The position numbers were made by a program, and so were the translations under genes. A stretch of DNA of 64,000 bases from Salinibaculum sp. SYNS191 (GTDB taxonomy: Archaea; Halobacteriota; Halobacteria; Halobacteriales; Haloarculaceae), in contig NZ_CP147838.1 of the NCBI RefSeq assembly GCF_037338445.1, positions 496,001-560,000 on the forward strand, in the 5' to 3' direction. Of this stretch, positions 16,559 to 25,542 are shown in pieces (position 1 is the stretch's first letter; every line of letters starts with the position of its first letter). The notes beneath the pieces were generated by a model. It had not been told where the DNA came from and made no database searches. It was given only the letters and a program-made list of their open reading frames with translations.

Positions 16559-18073
16559 ATGCGCGAGCCCGTCGACTGGCCAACCCGGGACCCGCTCGCA
16601 CACCGCGCCGCGGCGACGCCGGACCGAACCGCGCTGGTAGACACCGAGACCGACCGCGAGTGGAGCGTCCGGGACCTGGACGCGACAGTCGACCGTCTGG
16701 CGGCCCGACTGACCGCAATCGGTCCAGGGGACACCGACGAGACGGAGGGCCGAGTCGGCCTCCTGGCCGCGACGAGCGCGGGTTTCGTCGCCGCGGTCCA
16801 CGCTATTTTGCGGACGGGCGAGACGGTCGTCCCGCTCAACCTCCAGTTGACCGACGCGGAGCTGTCGGACCACCTCGCGCGGACAGCGCCCGACGTGCTC
16901 GTCTGCGAGCGGGACACCGAGGAGCGGGCAGTGTCGCTGTTCGACGGCCCGGTCGCCTCGCTGGACCGTCCGGAGACCGAGGGCGTCTCGGGACTGCGGC
17001 CGGCGAAGACGGCCGAAACGAACGTCGAGCCGCCGGCCTGGGACCGCCGCGACGAGGCGGTGGTACTGTTCACCTCGGGGACCACCGGTCGGGCGAAGGG
17101 CGTCCGGTTGACGCTGGGGAACCTCGTCGCCAGCGCCACGGCGTCGGCATTCCGGCTGGGCGTGGCACCGGGAGACCGGTGGCTGTGCTGTCTCCCGACC
17201 TACCACATGGGCGGGCTGGCCCCGATTCTGCGGACCGCGCTGTACGGGACGACACTGGTGGTGCAGCCGTCGTTCGACGCCGACAAGACGGCGAGGGTCC
17301 TCGATACGTCCGGCGCGACGGGGGTGTCCCTCGTCCCGACGCAGCTTCACCGGCTGCTGGAGACCGGCTGGCACCCACCGGAGAGTCTGTCGGCGGTCCT
17401 GCTGGGCGGCGCGCCGGCATCCGAGGACCTCCTCGAACGGGCGCTAGCGCGGGACGTGCCGGTCTACCCCACCTACGGGATGACGGAGACGGCCTCGCAG
17501 GTGGCGACGGCGACGCCGGCGCAGGTCGCGACGGACCCGGAAACGGTCGGCCAGCCGCTGGTGTTCACCGAGGTCACGGTCGTCGACGACTCCGGAAACC
17601 CTGTCGAGCGCGGCGAGAGCGGCGAAGTCGTCGTCGACGGGCCGACGGTCACGCCGGGCTATCTGGACGCGGAGGAGACGGCGACGGCCACCGGCGAGTA
17701 CGGCCTCCACACCGGCGACGTCGGTCGTCGGGACGCCGACGGACTGCTCTATATCCTGGGGCGGGTCGACGACACCATCGTCACCGGCGGCGAGAACGTC
17801 CACCCGTCGGATGTCGCCGACGCGCTGCGGTCGCATCCCGGTGTCGCGGACGCTGCTGTCGTCGGACTCCCGGACGAGGAGTGGGGCGAGCGTGTGGCTG
17901 CGATGGTTGTTCCCGGGACCGACCGGGTGACCGTGGCGGAGGTCGAATCCCACGCGAGGGAACGGCTGGCGTCCTACAAGGTTCCGAAGACGATTGCGTT
18001 CGCCCCGGAACTCCCGCGAACGGCGTCGGGAACGCTCGACCGGGAAGCGGTCGCACAGCGCCTCCGGGAGTGA
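16559..18073 (+). CDS. menE: o-succinylbenzoate-CoA ligase
   Basis: The 504-residue ANL-superfamily ligase activates OSB with ATP and CoA. The AMP-binding P-loop TSGTTGRAKGVRL is near residue 172, followed by PTYGMTETASQVA, the hinge and core LHTGDVGRRDADGLLYILGR, and the C-terminal lysine segment ASYKVPKTIAF. Its ATG abuts the menC stop. With menB, menA and menC it completes a compact ring-building operon. The early genes menF, menD and menH are not in this window. Confidence 0.93.
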   Translation: MREPVDWPTRDPLAHRAAATPDRTALVDTETDREWSVRDLDATVDRLAARLTAIGPGDTDETEGRVGLLAATSAGFVAAVHAILRTGETVVPLNLQLTDAELSDHLARTAPDVLVCERDTEERAVSLFDGPVASLDRPETEGVSGLRPAKTAETNVEPPAWDRRDEAVVLFTSGTTGRAKGVRLTLGNLVASATASAFRLGVAPGDRWLCCLPTYHMGGLAPILRTALYGTTLVVQPSFDADKTARVLDTSGATGVSLVPTQLHRLLETGWHPPESLSAVLLGGAPASEDLLERALARDVPVYPTYGMTETASQVATATPAQVATDPETVGQPLVFTEVTVVDDSGNPVERGESGEVVVDGPTVTPGYLDAEETATATGEYGLHTGDVGRRDADGLLYILGRVDDTIVTGGENVHPSDVADALRSHPGVADAAVVGLPDEEWGERVAAMVVPGTDRVTVAEVESHARERLASYKVPKTIAFAPELPRTASGTLDREAVAQRLRE

Positions 18074-18111
18074 CCCTCCCGCTTTTGGTCGACGGTGCCG
18101 TAGGTGGCCGC

Positions 18112-18855
18112 GTGTGCACACTCGCACTCGCGTGGCAGGTGTTCGAGGACGCGCCGGTCGTCGTCGCGGCGAACCGCGACGAGATGCTGGACCGGGCCTC
18201 CGAACCCCCGGCCCGCCGTGACTGGGAGGCGACAGCCGTCGCACCGCAGGACGCAGAGGCCGACGGGACCTGGCTCGGCTACAACGAGCACGGCGTCCTC
18301 GTCGCCATCACGAACCGCTGGATAGACGCGGACCCGCCGGCGGAGCGGTCCCGCGGGCTGCTGGTCCGGGACGCGCTGCGCCACGAGACGGCGGAGGACG
18401 CCATCCGCTACGTCGAGCGGGAACTCGACGTTCGCTCCTACGACGGCTTCAACCTGCTCGCAGTCGACGAGAACGCGGCACTGCTGGTCGAGTGGGACGG
18501 CCGCCGGAACGTCCGGAACCTCGACCCCGGCGCCCACGTCGTGGTCAACGTCGGCGCGGACGGCAGCTACACCATCCCGACCGTCCGCCCCGACCGGGGC
18601 GAGGAGCAGGCGACCAACGCCGACCAGTTGCGGACCGCGCTCCAGCCCGAGCCCGGCGAGCAGGCGAGGGAGTGGCTGGACCGCGCCGCGGCCGCAATCG
18701 CCGACCACGACTATGGGGTCTGCATCCACGGCGACGGCTTCGGCACGCGCTCGTCGTCGCTGGTGTTGCTGCCGTCGGAGGGCCCGGCGACCTACGAGTA
18801 CGCGGACGGGCCGCCGTGCGAGACGCCGTTCGAACCAGTCGACGCCGTGCTGTGA
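18112..18855 (+). CDS. NRDE (TANGO2-like) family protein
   Basis: The 247-residue protein starts at a GTG with the family N-terminus MCTLALAWQVFEDAPVVVAA followed at once by NRDEML, the motif that names the family. It contains GTWLGYNEHGVLVAITNR, typical of TANGO2/NRDE proteins with an Ntn-hydrolase-like fold and a potential nucleophilic Cys2. In eukaryotes TANGO2 has been linked to heme or acyl-CoA handling, and the archaeal role is not known. It lies 38 bases after menE and could share its transcript. Confidence 0.85.
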   Translation: MCTLALAWQVFEDAPVVVAANRDEMLDRASEPPARRDWEATAVAPQDAEADGTWLGYNEHGVLVAITNRWIDADPPAERSRGLLVRDALRHETAEDAIRYVERELDVRSYDGFNLLAVDENAALLVEWDGRRNVRNLDPGAHVVVNVGADGSYTIPTVRPDRGEEQATNADQLRTALQPEPGEQAREWLDRAAAAIADHDYGVCIHGDGFGTRSSSLVLLPSEGPATYEYADGPPCETPFEPVDAVL

Positions 18856-18909
18856 GGGGGAGTCGCGGGGACAGTCAGGTTTAAACGGGAGACAACCCGT
18901 GTGTTGAGT

Positions 18910-19260
18910 ATGAGTCTATCCGAAGCGGAGGAGAACCTCTCCGACGACGAGCGCCGGGGGCTCGAACTCGTCCGCGAGACCGGCGGTATCCACCAGAGCA
19001 ACTTCTGGAAGGAACTCGACGTCTCCTCGCGGAAGGGCAGCCGCATCGTCGACGCGCTGGTCGCGGAGGACCTCATCGAGCGCGAGGATACCGTCTACCA
19101 GGGCCACAACACCTACTATCTGACTCCCGCGGCGAAGGACCTCGACTTCTCGCTGCTGATGGCCGGCGACAAGCTCTCGCCGTTCGTCGGCGACGAGGAG
19201 ACCGACCCACACAGCGACGCCTTCTCGCAGTGGGTGATGAGTCTCGCCTACGAAGAATAG
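18910..19260 (+). CDS. Winged-helix DNA-binding protein
   Basis: The 116-residue protein contains GLELVRETGGIHQSNFWKEL, DVSSRKGSRIVDALVAEDLI and a wing with IEREDTVYQGHNTYYLTP, which reads as a MarR/Lrp-like winged helix found in haloarchaea. The ATG at 18910 lies 27 bases after the TATA box GTTTAAAC (about 18880-18886), so the message is probably leaderless. An in-frame GTG and TTG just upstream were not used for that reason. Targets are unknown. Confidence 0.8.
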   Translation: MSLSEAEENLSDDERRGLELVRETGGIHQSNFWKELDVSSRKGSRIVDALVAEDLIEREDTVYQGHNTYYLTPAAKDLDFSLLMAGDKLSPFVGDEETDPHSDAFSQWVMSLAYEE

Positions 19261-19289
19261 AACCGCAAAACGTCGAGACGACGTCGTTC

Positions 19290-19679
19290 TCAGTCTTCCA
19301 GCGCGTCAGCGATGCGGTCCAGCGTCCGACGGACGTCGTGGACCTCGTCCCGGAGCTTGCGGACCTCGCGGGTCAGTTCCTCGTTGTCGCCCTCCTGTCC
19401 CTGACCGCCGGGGCCGCCACCCATGCCGGGGCCGCCGCCCATGCCGCCCGGGCCGCCGCCCATCATGCCGCCCATCATCTGCGCGAAGGGGTTGCCGCCC
19501 ATGCCACCGCCGCCACCGCCCATCATCTCCTCGGGCGGGCCGCGCTCGCCGCCTTCGCCCTCTTCGCCCTCCTCGGCTCGCTGCTGTCGAATCTCCTCGA
19601 CGCGCTCGCGGAAGGACTTCTCTTCGCTCTCGCTCTCCTCTCCGTCACCGGACTCGCTCTCTTCGGGTTCGTCTGCCAT
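19290..19679 (-). CDS. Acidic, Met/Gly-rich hypothetical protein with C-terminal coiled coil
   Basis: The 129-residue product has an acidic Ser/Glu-rich start, a charged helix (FRERVEEIRQQRAEEGEEGE), a low-complexity Gly/Met/Pro segment (PEEMMGGGGGGMGG and following repeats), and a C-terminal heptad-like helix (LTREVRKLRDEVHDVRRTLD). The coiled coil suggests oligomerisation. The Gly/Met block resembles tails of chaperone-associated proteins, and a similar tail ends the FKBP at 40731-41744. No function is recognised. The start is the ATG at 19677-19679. Confidence 0.65.
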   Translation of the reverse strand: MADEPEESESGDGEESESEEKSFRERVEEIRQQRAEEGEEGEGGERGPPEEMMGGGGGGMGGNPFAQMMGGMMGGGPGGMGGGPGMGGGPGGQGQEGDNEELTREVRKLRDEVHDVRRTLDRIADALED

Positions 19680-19747
19680 GCCTTCCGCTTTAGCGTCCCG
19701 ATGGAAAAGGGTTGCCGTCGGGCACGGCACCGCGGGGTCGCGGCGGC

Positions 19748-20512
19748 CTACCCGAACGCGCCCAGACTCGATTGCAGTTCGCGGTCGGTCCCGCCGTCGT
19801 CGAGTTCGTACCCCACCAGGTCGCGCATGTCGACGGCGTAGGTGCTGCCGCTGGTATCGAGGACGAGGACCCGTCCCTGCGTCCCGCGGACGGTCCCGGA
19901 CAGCAGCGTCTCGGCCATCGGGCGTTCGGTCAGGTCGAAACCGTAGTCGAACTTGTAGGTCGCGAGCGGGTCGAACTGCTCCAGCAGGCGCGCCCAGGCG
20001 TCCTCGTCGACGGACTCGTGGAGCCCCCGAACCTTCGTCGGGACGCGCACGCGGTCGCCGACGTCCGCGGCGATGTCGGCCTCTATCTGGCGCGCGATGC
20101 GGCCGTCGCGGACGGTCCGGAGGTGGGCGGCGCGGTCCGCCCCCTGCTCGCGCAGCCGCGTCTCCAGCCGCCACGAGCGGGTGACGCCCACCTTGAACGT
20201 CTCCGGCGCGAACGCCGCCAGGTAGACCGCGTGCTCCTCGCGACACGACGGGAGCGGGCGGTCACAATCCCCGGTGCAGCGAGCGCAGGCCCACCGGCTG
20301 GTGTGGCGGTCGCAGTACGGTGCCGACGAGCGGTCGCAGGCCTCGTGCGTTCCGCCGTCGACGCTGCCGGCACAGTGGCGCTCGCCGAGGCCGTAGCTCA
20401 GTTCCGTCCCAGGAGGGAGGGGTTCGCGCTCGACAGTCCCGCCGGTCGCCAGTCGGAGTGCCGGAGGCTCGTCCGCGTCGCCGACGCCAGTCTCGTATCC
20501 GACGACCTGCAC
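19748..20512 (-). CDS. DUF2797 family protein
   Basis: The 254-residue product begins MQVVGYETGVGDADEPPALR from a GTG, with a cysteine-rich zinc-binding centre (RHCAG, CDRSSAPYCDRH, WACARC, CDRPLPSC). A GIY-YIG-like stretch follows (EEHAVYLAAF, FKVGVTRSWRLETRLREQGA), then RQIEADIA. This is the usual arrangement of DUF2797, whose function is not established; the nuclease-like core and zinc cluster hint at nucleic-acid binding. Longer upstream frames lack homologous character. Confidence 0.82.
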   Translation of the reverse strand: MQVVGYETGVGDADEPPALRLATGGTVEREPLPPGTELSYGLGERHCAGSVDGGTHEACDRSSAPYCDRHTSRWACARCTGDCDRPLPSCREEHAVYLAAFAPETFKVGVTRSWRLETRLREQGADRAAHLRTVRDGRIARQIEADIAADVGDRVRVPTKVRGLHESVDEDAWARLLEQFDPLATYKFDYGFDLTERPMAETLLSGTVRGTQGRVLVLDTSGSTYAVDMRDLVGYELDDGGTDRELQSSLGAFG

Positions 20513-20609
20513 GGCCCGGGGTAGGACACGGGGCAGTATAGGCGTACTGCTCGCCGCCCGCCACACCGCTTTTGGGCGTGGTTGGCGTAGGTTCCCGGGA
20601 GGGGAGACC

Positions 20610-21056
20610 ATGGAACTATCGAGCCCGGCTTTCGACGACGGCGAACCGATTCCGCGGACGTACGGCTACACGGAGACGAACGTCAATCCGCCGCTGCAGG
20701 TCAGCAGCGTGCCCGACGAGGCGGCGGCGCTCGCGCTGGTGATGGACGACCCCGACGCGGTCGAACCCGCGGGGAAGATATGGGACCACTGGGTGGTCTG
20801 GAACGTCGACCCGACGGTGTCCGAGATTCCCGAGGACTGGAGCGCCGTCGGGGCCGTCGAGGGGCGCAACGATTACGGCGAGACCGACTACGGCGGGCCG
20901 AACCCGCCGGACGGTCGCCACACATACCGGTTCCGGCTGTACGCACTGGACACAGAACTCGACCTCGACGCTGGAGCGACCGCGGCGGACCTCGAAACGG
21001 CGATGGAGGGCCACGTCGTGGCCGAGGCGTCGCTCGACGGGACGTACGCGCCGTAG
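20610..21056 (+). CDS. YbhB/YbcL family (PEBP-like) protein
   Basis: The 148-residue protein shows the PEBP pocket signatures ALVMDDPDA, DHWVVWNVDP, NDYGETDYGGPNPPDGRHTY and RFRLYALDTELDL. The family is homologous to Raf kinase inhibitor/phosphatidylethanolamine-binding proteins and binds an anionic ligand, but its prokaryotic role is undefined. It has no signal peptide, so it is cytosolic. It is convergent with the epimerase gene. Confidence 0.9.
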   Translation: MELSSPAFDDGEPIPRTYGYTETNVNPPLQVSSVPDEAAALALVMDDPDAVEPAGKIWDHWVVWNVDPTVSEIPEDWSAVGAVEGRNDYGETDYGGPNPPDGRHTYRFRLYALDTELDLDAGATAADLETAMEGHVVAEASLDGTYAP

Positions 21057-21073
21057 CGCCGGCCTCGGAGCGC

Positions 21074-22000
21074 CTACAGTTCGTCGAGGAGGTCGCGGAC
21101 GGACTGGCGGACGGCGTCGTCGCTGGACTGTGCGGGTTCCCAGCCGAGCGCGGCGAGTTTCTCGATAGAGAGGCGCATCCGCGGGACGTCGCCGGTCCAG
21201 CCGCGGTCGCCGCCCGTGTGTTCGTACTCCGGAGACAGCCCCATCTCGTCGGCGACGATGTCGGCGATTCGGTCGACCGAGGTGGTCGTCCGCGTGCCGA
21301 GGTTGTACGTGTTGAGGGCGTCGTCGGCGTGTTCGACGGCGTAGGTCATGGCGTCGACGCACTCGTCGACGTGCATGTAGGACTTCTGCTGGCGGCCGTC
21401 GCCGAGGATGACCAGTTCGTCCGGGTCGTCGCGGAGTTTTTCGATGAAATCCGGGACGACCGCACCGCGCAGGCGCGGGCCGACGATGTTGGCGAAGCGG
21501 AACACCCACGCTTGCAGGCCGTGGCTGTGAGCGTACGTCGAGATGAGTCCTTCTTCGGCGAGTTTGCCCGCGCCGTACTCGCTGATGGGTTCCAGCGGCG
21601 CGTAATCCTCGGGCGTCGGGCGCGGTGCCTCGCCGTAGACCGTCGAGGAGGAGGTGTAGACGAGGTGGTCGACGCCGACGCTGTCCATCCGTTCGAGGAC
21701 GTTGTGGGTCATCCGGAGGTTGTCCTCGAACTGCTCGCGCGGGCGGTCCGTGTTGACGGCTTTCGCCGCCGCGAAGTGGAAGACGCCGTCGACGTCACCA
21801 GTGATGGTCTCCGCGACGACGTCGGGGTCGGTCAGGTCGCCCTCGACGAGGTCGACCCCGTCGGGTACCCACTCCCGGCGTCCGTTCGAGAAGTCGTCGA
21901 CGACCACCACGTCGTTGGCCTCGACCAGACGACCGGCGAGGTGCGAACCGACGAAGCCCGCCCCACCGGTGACGACCAGCCGCTGTCCGCTCAGGTCCAT
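21074..22000 (-). CDS. NAD-dependent nucleotide-sugar epimerase/dehydratase
   Basis: This 308-residue extended short-chain dehydrogenase has the NAD-binding GGAGFVGSHLAGRLV at about 12-26, the serine motif TSSSTVYG, and the catalytic YGAGK (YxxxK). Later segments FRFANIVGPRLRG and YMHVDECVDAM are typical of UDP-glucose 4-epimerase-like enzymes. The substrate is not determinable. A role in S-layer glycan precursor synthesis is plausible, but no glycosyltransferase is adjacent. The start is the ATG at 21998-22000. Confidence 0.88.
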   Translation of the reverse strand: MDLSGQRLVVTGGAGFVGSHLAGRLVEANDVVVVDDFSNGRREWVPDGVDLVEGDLTDPDVVAETITGDVDGVFHFAAAKAVNTDRPREQFEDNLRMTHNVLERMDSVGVDHLVYTSSSTVYGEAPRPTPEDYAPLEPISEYGAGKLAEEGLISTYAHSHGLQAWVFRFANIVGPRLRGAVVPDFIEKLRDDPDELVILGDGRQQKSYMHVDECVDAMTYAVEHADDALNTYNLGTRTTTSVDRIADIVADEMGLSPEYEHTGGDRGWTGDVPRMRLSIEKLAALGWEPAQSSDDAVRQSVRDLLDEL

Positions 22001-22054
22001 GTCGGGTTGTCTCCGACCGGAAAAATGTGTGTTCCGGTGTCGCACCGGGGACCG

Positions 22055-23140
22055 TCAGGTCTCGTTGTCGGCCGTCGCGTTGTCGACGATGCCCGGAGCG
22101 GCGGTCTCCGTCTCGTTGTCTGTCGTCACATTGTCGGTTTCCGTCCCTGGCAGCCCCTCCTCGGGCGTTTCTGCCTCGGCGGTCGCCGTCTCCGGTGTCT
22201 CCGCTTCCGTGGGGGTTTCGCCGTCTGTCGGTTCCTCCGTCGCCGTTCCCGGCCCCGCGGCCTGGGTGGCCTCCAGGTCCTCCCACAGGACCTCGCCCTG
22301 TTCGACGATGTTCTCGGGTTCGAGGGCGGGGTCGGTCAGCGTCACGCGGGCGAGGCCGACCGGTCCCGCGCGGGGTTCGGGCAGCGCCTCGGCGTCGGAC
22401 GTCTCGAAGTCGGTCTCCGTCTCCTCGCCGACGACGACCCGCAGCGCCATCCCGAACGTCTCGTGGGGCGCACACTCCATGTCGTAGACCCCAGGCGTCT
22501 CGAAGGCGTGGAGCCACGTGTCCGGCCGCAGTTCGCTGTCACCGCTGACGGCACCGGCGTCGGCAGGTTCGCCCGCGTCCGTCTCGTTGCCGTTCGTCTC
22601 CGATTCGTCGTCGGCTTGCTGTTCGGGGTCGCCGGGGACGAGCGCCGGTTCCTCGTCTCCCGCCGGTTCTGCGGCGCTCTCGGCCGGTGGTTCGTCGATG
22701 TCGTCCGGCAGCGAGTTGGGGTCCCACCCCAGCAGCGGCGAGGAGAACGGTTCGACGCCCGAGGGAATGCGCCGGTTCATGCCGAAGGCCGGGTGGTACG
22801 AGGTGACGTTGTGGTCGGGGGTCTCGAAGACGAACTTCACGACGTCACCCGGCTCGATGCTGAGGCCGGTCGGCTGGTAGAAGAAGTCGGCCGGTCGCTC
22901 GGGGTTGGTCGACGGGCCGATGAGCGTCCGGACGACGTGGACCGTGTTCTCCCCCTCTGTCCCGTCGGCAGGTTCCTCCTCAGTCCCGTCCTCGGGCGTC
23001 TCGTCGTCGTCCATCTGTGCCTGTGCCCCTGCTGCACCGCCGAGGACCGCGAGCGCGCCGCCCGCGCCCACGGCCTTCAACACGTCGCGGCGCAACGTGC
23101 CGCGGCTGTCGTCGTCAGTAGCGTCGGTCTGTCGTGTCAT
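22055..23140 (-). CDS. Exported blue-copper (halocyanin/plastocyanin-like) protein with long acidic insertion
   Basis: The 361-residue precursor has a Tat-type signal (RRDVLKAVGAGGALAVLGGA, residues 17-36). A cupredoxin domain follows, with His110 (PDHNVTSYH) and the C-terminal ligand cluster MECAPHETFGM giving Cys223, His226 and Met231. Between His110 and Cys223 there is an unusually long insertion, about residues 135-205, rich in Glu, Asp, Pro and Ala. A Thr/Glu-rich tail follows the domain. Such proteins carry electrons on the outer membrane face. No lipobox Cys or membrane tail is obvious. Confidence 0.87.
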   Translation of the reverse strand: MTRQTDATDDDSRGTLRRDVLKAVGAGGALAVLGGAAGAQAQMDDDETPEDGTEEEPADGTEGENTVHVVRTLIGPSTNPERPADFFYQPTGLSIEPGDVVKFVFETPDHNVTSYHPAFGMNRRIPSGVEPFSSPLLGWDPNSLPDDIDEPPAESAAEPAGDEEPALVPGDPEQQADDESETNGNETDAGEPADAGAVSGDSELRPDTWLHAFETPGVYDMECAPHETFGMALRVVVGEETETDFETSDAEALPEPRAGPVGLARVTLTDPALEPENIVEQGEVLWEDLEATQAAGPGTATEEPTDGETPTEAETPETATAEAETPEEGLPGTETDNVTTDNETETAAPGIVDNATADNET

Positions 23141-23350
23141 GCGGGGAATCTGTCGCCAGCCGGGGCTATTGTTATGCAGCGGCCACGACGGCGTCGGTTC
23201 AGGTACGGTCGGGTTTCACTGTGATTCGCTGTAATTACTCGGAGAAAGGCTATCCAAACCGCCCGACAGGAGCGCGACAGCGAGCGTCTCCGTTGCGGAC
23301 CGACTCGGGCGACCGAAAGCCGTTTTGCCCCTGTCGGGGTAGACGGTGGC

Positions 23351-24025
23351 ATGCGCGTGGTGGTCAATGCCGCGATGAGTGCTGACGGGAAGCTCTCGAC
23401 GCGGGAACGCGAGCAGATAGAGATCAGCGGTCCGAGCGACTTCGAGCGCGTGGACCGGCTCCGCGCCGAGAGCGACGCCGTGATGGTGGGCGTCGGCACC
23501 GTGGTCGCCGACGACCCGTCACTGACGGTCGACGACCCGGACCTCCGGGAGGCACGCCGCGAGCGCGGGGACCCGCCCCAGCCCGCCCGGGTGGTCGCCG
23601 ACTCGCAGATTCGGACGCCGCCGAACGCTCGCGTGCTGGACGACAGCGCGGCGAGTTACCTGCTGGTCAGCGAGGCGGCCACGCCGGATTTTGTCGCACA
23701 GATGGAGGAACAGGGCGCGACGGTCGTCGTCGCCGGGGACCAGCGCGTCGACCTGGCTGCGGCCTTCGAGGAACTTGCAGCGGCGGGCATCGACCAGTTG
23801 ATGGTCGAGGGCGGCGGCGAACTCATCTTCTCGCTGTTCGCGGCGGGACTGGTCGACCGACTCTCCGTCTTCGTCGGGCCGATGGTCATCGGCGGGCGGA
23901 GCGCGCCGACGCTGGCGGACGGGGAGGGGTTCGTCGAGGCGTTCCCGAGCCTCCGGCTGGAGACCGTCGAGCGGCTCGATGGGGGCGTTTTACTGGAGTA
24001 CGGAGTCGAGGAGAGCGGTCAGTGA
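23351..24025 (+). CDS. 2,5-diamino-6-ribosylamino-4(3H)-pyrimidinone 5'-phosphate reductase (RIB7 type)
   Basis: The 224-residue protein fits the archaeal/fungal RIB7-type reductase of riboflavin and F420/flavin precursor synthesis, which uses NADPH to reduce the ribosylamino group. Signatures are VVVNAAMSADGKLST, RLRAESDAVMVGVGTVVADDPSLTV, VEGGGELIFSLFAAGLVD and FVGPMVIGG. It ends EYGVEESGQ. Its 3' end overlaps the convergent gene at 24019-24303 by seven bases. Confidence 0.92.
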   Translation: MRVVVNAAMSADGKLSTREREQIEISGPSDFERVDRLRAESDAVMVGVGTVVADDPSLTVDDPDLREARRERGDPPQPARVVADSQIRTPPNARVLDDSAASYLLVSEAATPDFVAQMEEQGATVVVAGDQRVDLAAAFEELAAAGIDQLMVEGGGELIFSLFAAGLVDRLSVFVGPMVIGGRSAPTLADGEGFVEAFPSLRLETVERLDGGVLLEYGVEESGQ

Positions 24026-24303
24026 CCGTGGCCGGTGACCTCGCCGTAGGTCTGTCCGAAGCGGTCCTCGAAGAGGTCCATCATCAGTTCCTCGGCTTCT
24101 TCCAGCGCCGGGCTGACCTCGCCGTGTCCGTGGTGGACGACGCCGTGGGCCTGCTGGGCCAGTCCCAGGACCGCCAGGTCGCCGACGACCGACGGGACGG
24201 ACTCGTCGCCCTCGCCGAGCATCTCGACCAGCGTGACCGGAACTTCGATTTCGTCGCTCGCGTCGTCGGTCTCTAGCGTGACGGTGACTGTCTCGTCTGT
24301 CAT
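24019..24303 (-). CDS. DUF7545-like small haloarchaeal protein
   Basis: The 94-residue protein starts MTDETVTVTLETDDASDEIE, continues with a predicted strand-helix VPVTLVEML and a hydrophobic Gly-rich stretch PSVVGDLAVLGLAQQAHGVV, then ends GQTYGEVTGHGH. I associate this pattern with the haloarchaeal family DUF7545, with moderate certainty. The several His residues (HGVVHHGHGEV) could bind metal. Function is unknown. The ATG at 24301-24303 was chosen over a longer frame starting at 24327. Confidence 0.72.
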   Translation of the reverse strand: MTDETVTVTLETDDASDEIEVPVTLVEMLGEGDESVPSVVGDLAVLGLAQQAHGVVHHGHGEVSPALEEAEELMMDLFEDRFGQTYGEVTGHGH

Positions 24304-24372
24304 TGCCCCTCCTTCAGCGCGCCACACTAAAGGGTCTGTGGGTCCGTGAGGACGTGGCGCGCGACCGGGCGG

Positions 24373-25446
24373 TCAGTCGTCGGTTTCGGCAGCCGTGGCC
24401 TCTGCGCCGGCGGCCGTCTCCGCCGGCAGGTCCTCCAGGTACTCGTCGGCGTCGATGGCCGCCTTCGACCCCATCCCACCGGCGGTTATCGCCTGCTGGT
24501 AGTGGTAGTCGACGACGTCGCCGGCACCGAAGATGCCTTCCACGCCCGTCCGGGTCTGTCCACCGCCGTCGCCGCCGACGGTCTTGAGGTAGCCGGACTC
24601 GTCCATCTCGACGCCGGTGTCCTCCAGGTAGTCCGTGTTCGGCGTGTGACCGATGGCGTAGAAGACGGCACCGACGTCGAAGTCGAACGTCTCGGTGTCG
24701 GGGTCGTCGAGTTTGTCCGTCGGGTAGCCCTCCTCGTTGCGGGCCAGCGTCACGTGGTCGACGCCCTCCTCCGGGGAGCCGTGGATTTCGAGGAGTTCGG
24801 TGTTTCGCATAATCTCGATGTCGCCCTCGTCGACCTTCTCCATGACGCGGTCTATCCAGTAGTCCTCCGCGCGGAAGTTCTCGCGGCGGTGGGCGATGTA
24901 GACGGTGTCGGCGAACTTCGTCAGGAAGTTCGCCTCCTCCATGGCGGCGTCACCGCCGCCGACGACGAGCATGTCCTCGTCGCGGAAGAAGGCCCCGTCG
25001 CAGGTGGCACACGTCGAGAGGCCGTAGCCCATGAGTTCGTCCTCGCCGGGGACGCCCAGCGTGCGCGCGCTCGCTCCGGAGGCGGCGATGAAGGCGTCGC
25101 AGGTGTACAGGTCGCCGTTCTTGAGTTCGACTTCGAACGGCCCCGCGCGGTCGCCGGGTGCCTCACCCGTCGGGCGGACGTCGACCACGATGCCGTGGTC
25201 GAGTTCGGCCCCGAACTTCTGGGCCTGCTCTTTCATGTTGTTGACCAGTTCCGGGCCGCCGATGCCCTCGGGGAAGCCCGGGTAGTTCGCCACGTCGGTG
25301 GTCAGGGTGAGCTGGCCGCCGGGCTCGTCGCCCTCGAAGACGAGCGGTTCGTTGTTCGACCGGCCCGCGTAGATGGCCGCCGACAGGCCCGCGATACCCG
25401 TCCCGGCGATGATGAGTCGCCGGTGCTCGACTGGCTGCTCTGTCAT
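24373..25446 (-). CDS. trxB: Thioredoxin reductase (FAD/NAD(P)H-dependent)
   Basis: The 357-residue flavoprotein has an FAD dinucleotide-binding loop IAGTGIAGLSAAIYAGR, the redox-active disulfide Cys146-Ala-Thr-Cys149 (LSTCATCDGAF), the NAD(P)H-binding VVGGGDAAMEEANFLTKF and the second FAD motif EGIFGAGDVVDYHYQQAITA. The first loop is GTGIAG instead of the usual GGGPAG but keeps GxGxxG. It reduces thioredoxins in the cytosol. The C-terminus carries a short Ala/Thr/Glu extension. The ATG is at 25444-25446. Confidence 0.92.
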   Translation of the reverse strand: MTEQPVEHRRLIIAGTGIAGLSAAIYAGRSNNEPLVFEGDEPGGQLTLTTDVANYPGFPEGIGGPELVNNMKEQAQKFGAELDHGIVVDVRPTGEAPGDRAGPFEVELKNGDLYTCDAFIAASGASARTLGVPGEDELMGYGLSTCATCDGAFFRDEDMLVVGGGDAAMEEANFLTKFADTVYIAHRRENFRAEDYWIDRVMEKVDEGDIEIMRNTELLEIHGSPEEGVDHVTLARNEEGYPTDKLDDPDTETFDFDVGAVFYAIGHTPNTDYLEDTGVEMDESGYLKTVGGDGGGQTRTGVEGIFGAGDVVDYHYQQAITAGGMGSKAAIDADEYLEDLPAETAAGAEATAAETDD

Positions 25447-25542
25447 ACTCGAGGGTTGGATAGGGCGCTGTATGTACGTTGCGCTGTGATGTTCGGCGGG
25501 CGGACGGACACGGTTAATGTGGCCGCCGGACGAAGCCGATAT

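Noticed and set aside
15967..18111. Long Arg/Gly-rich extension upstream of the NRDE protein
   Set aside because: It is the alternate frame of menC and menE. The NRDE family begins at MCTL (GTG 18112).
24373..25446. GTGIAG in TrxB as a lost FAD site
   Set aside because: It still satisfies GxGxxG and the other FAD and NAD(P)H motifs are intact.
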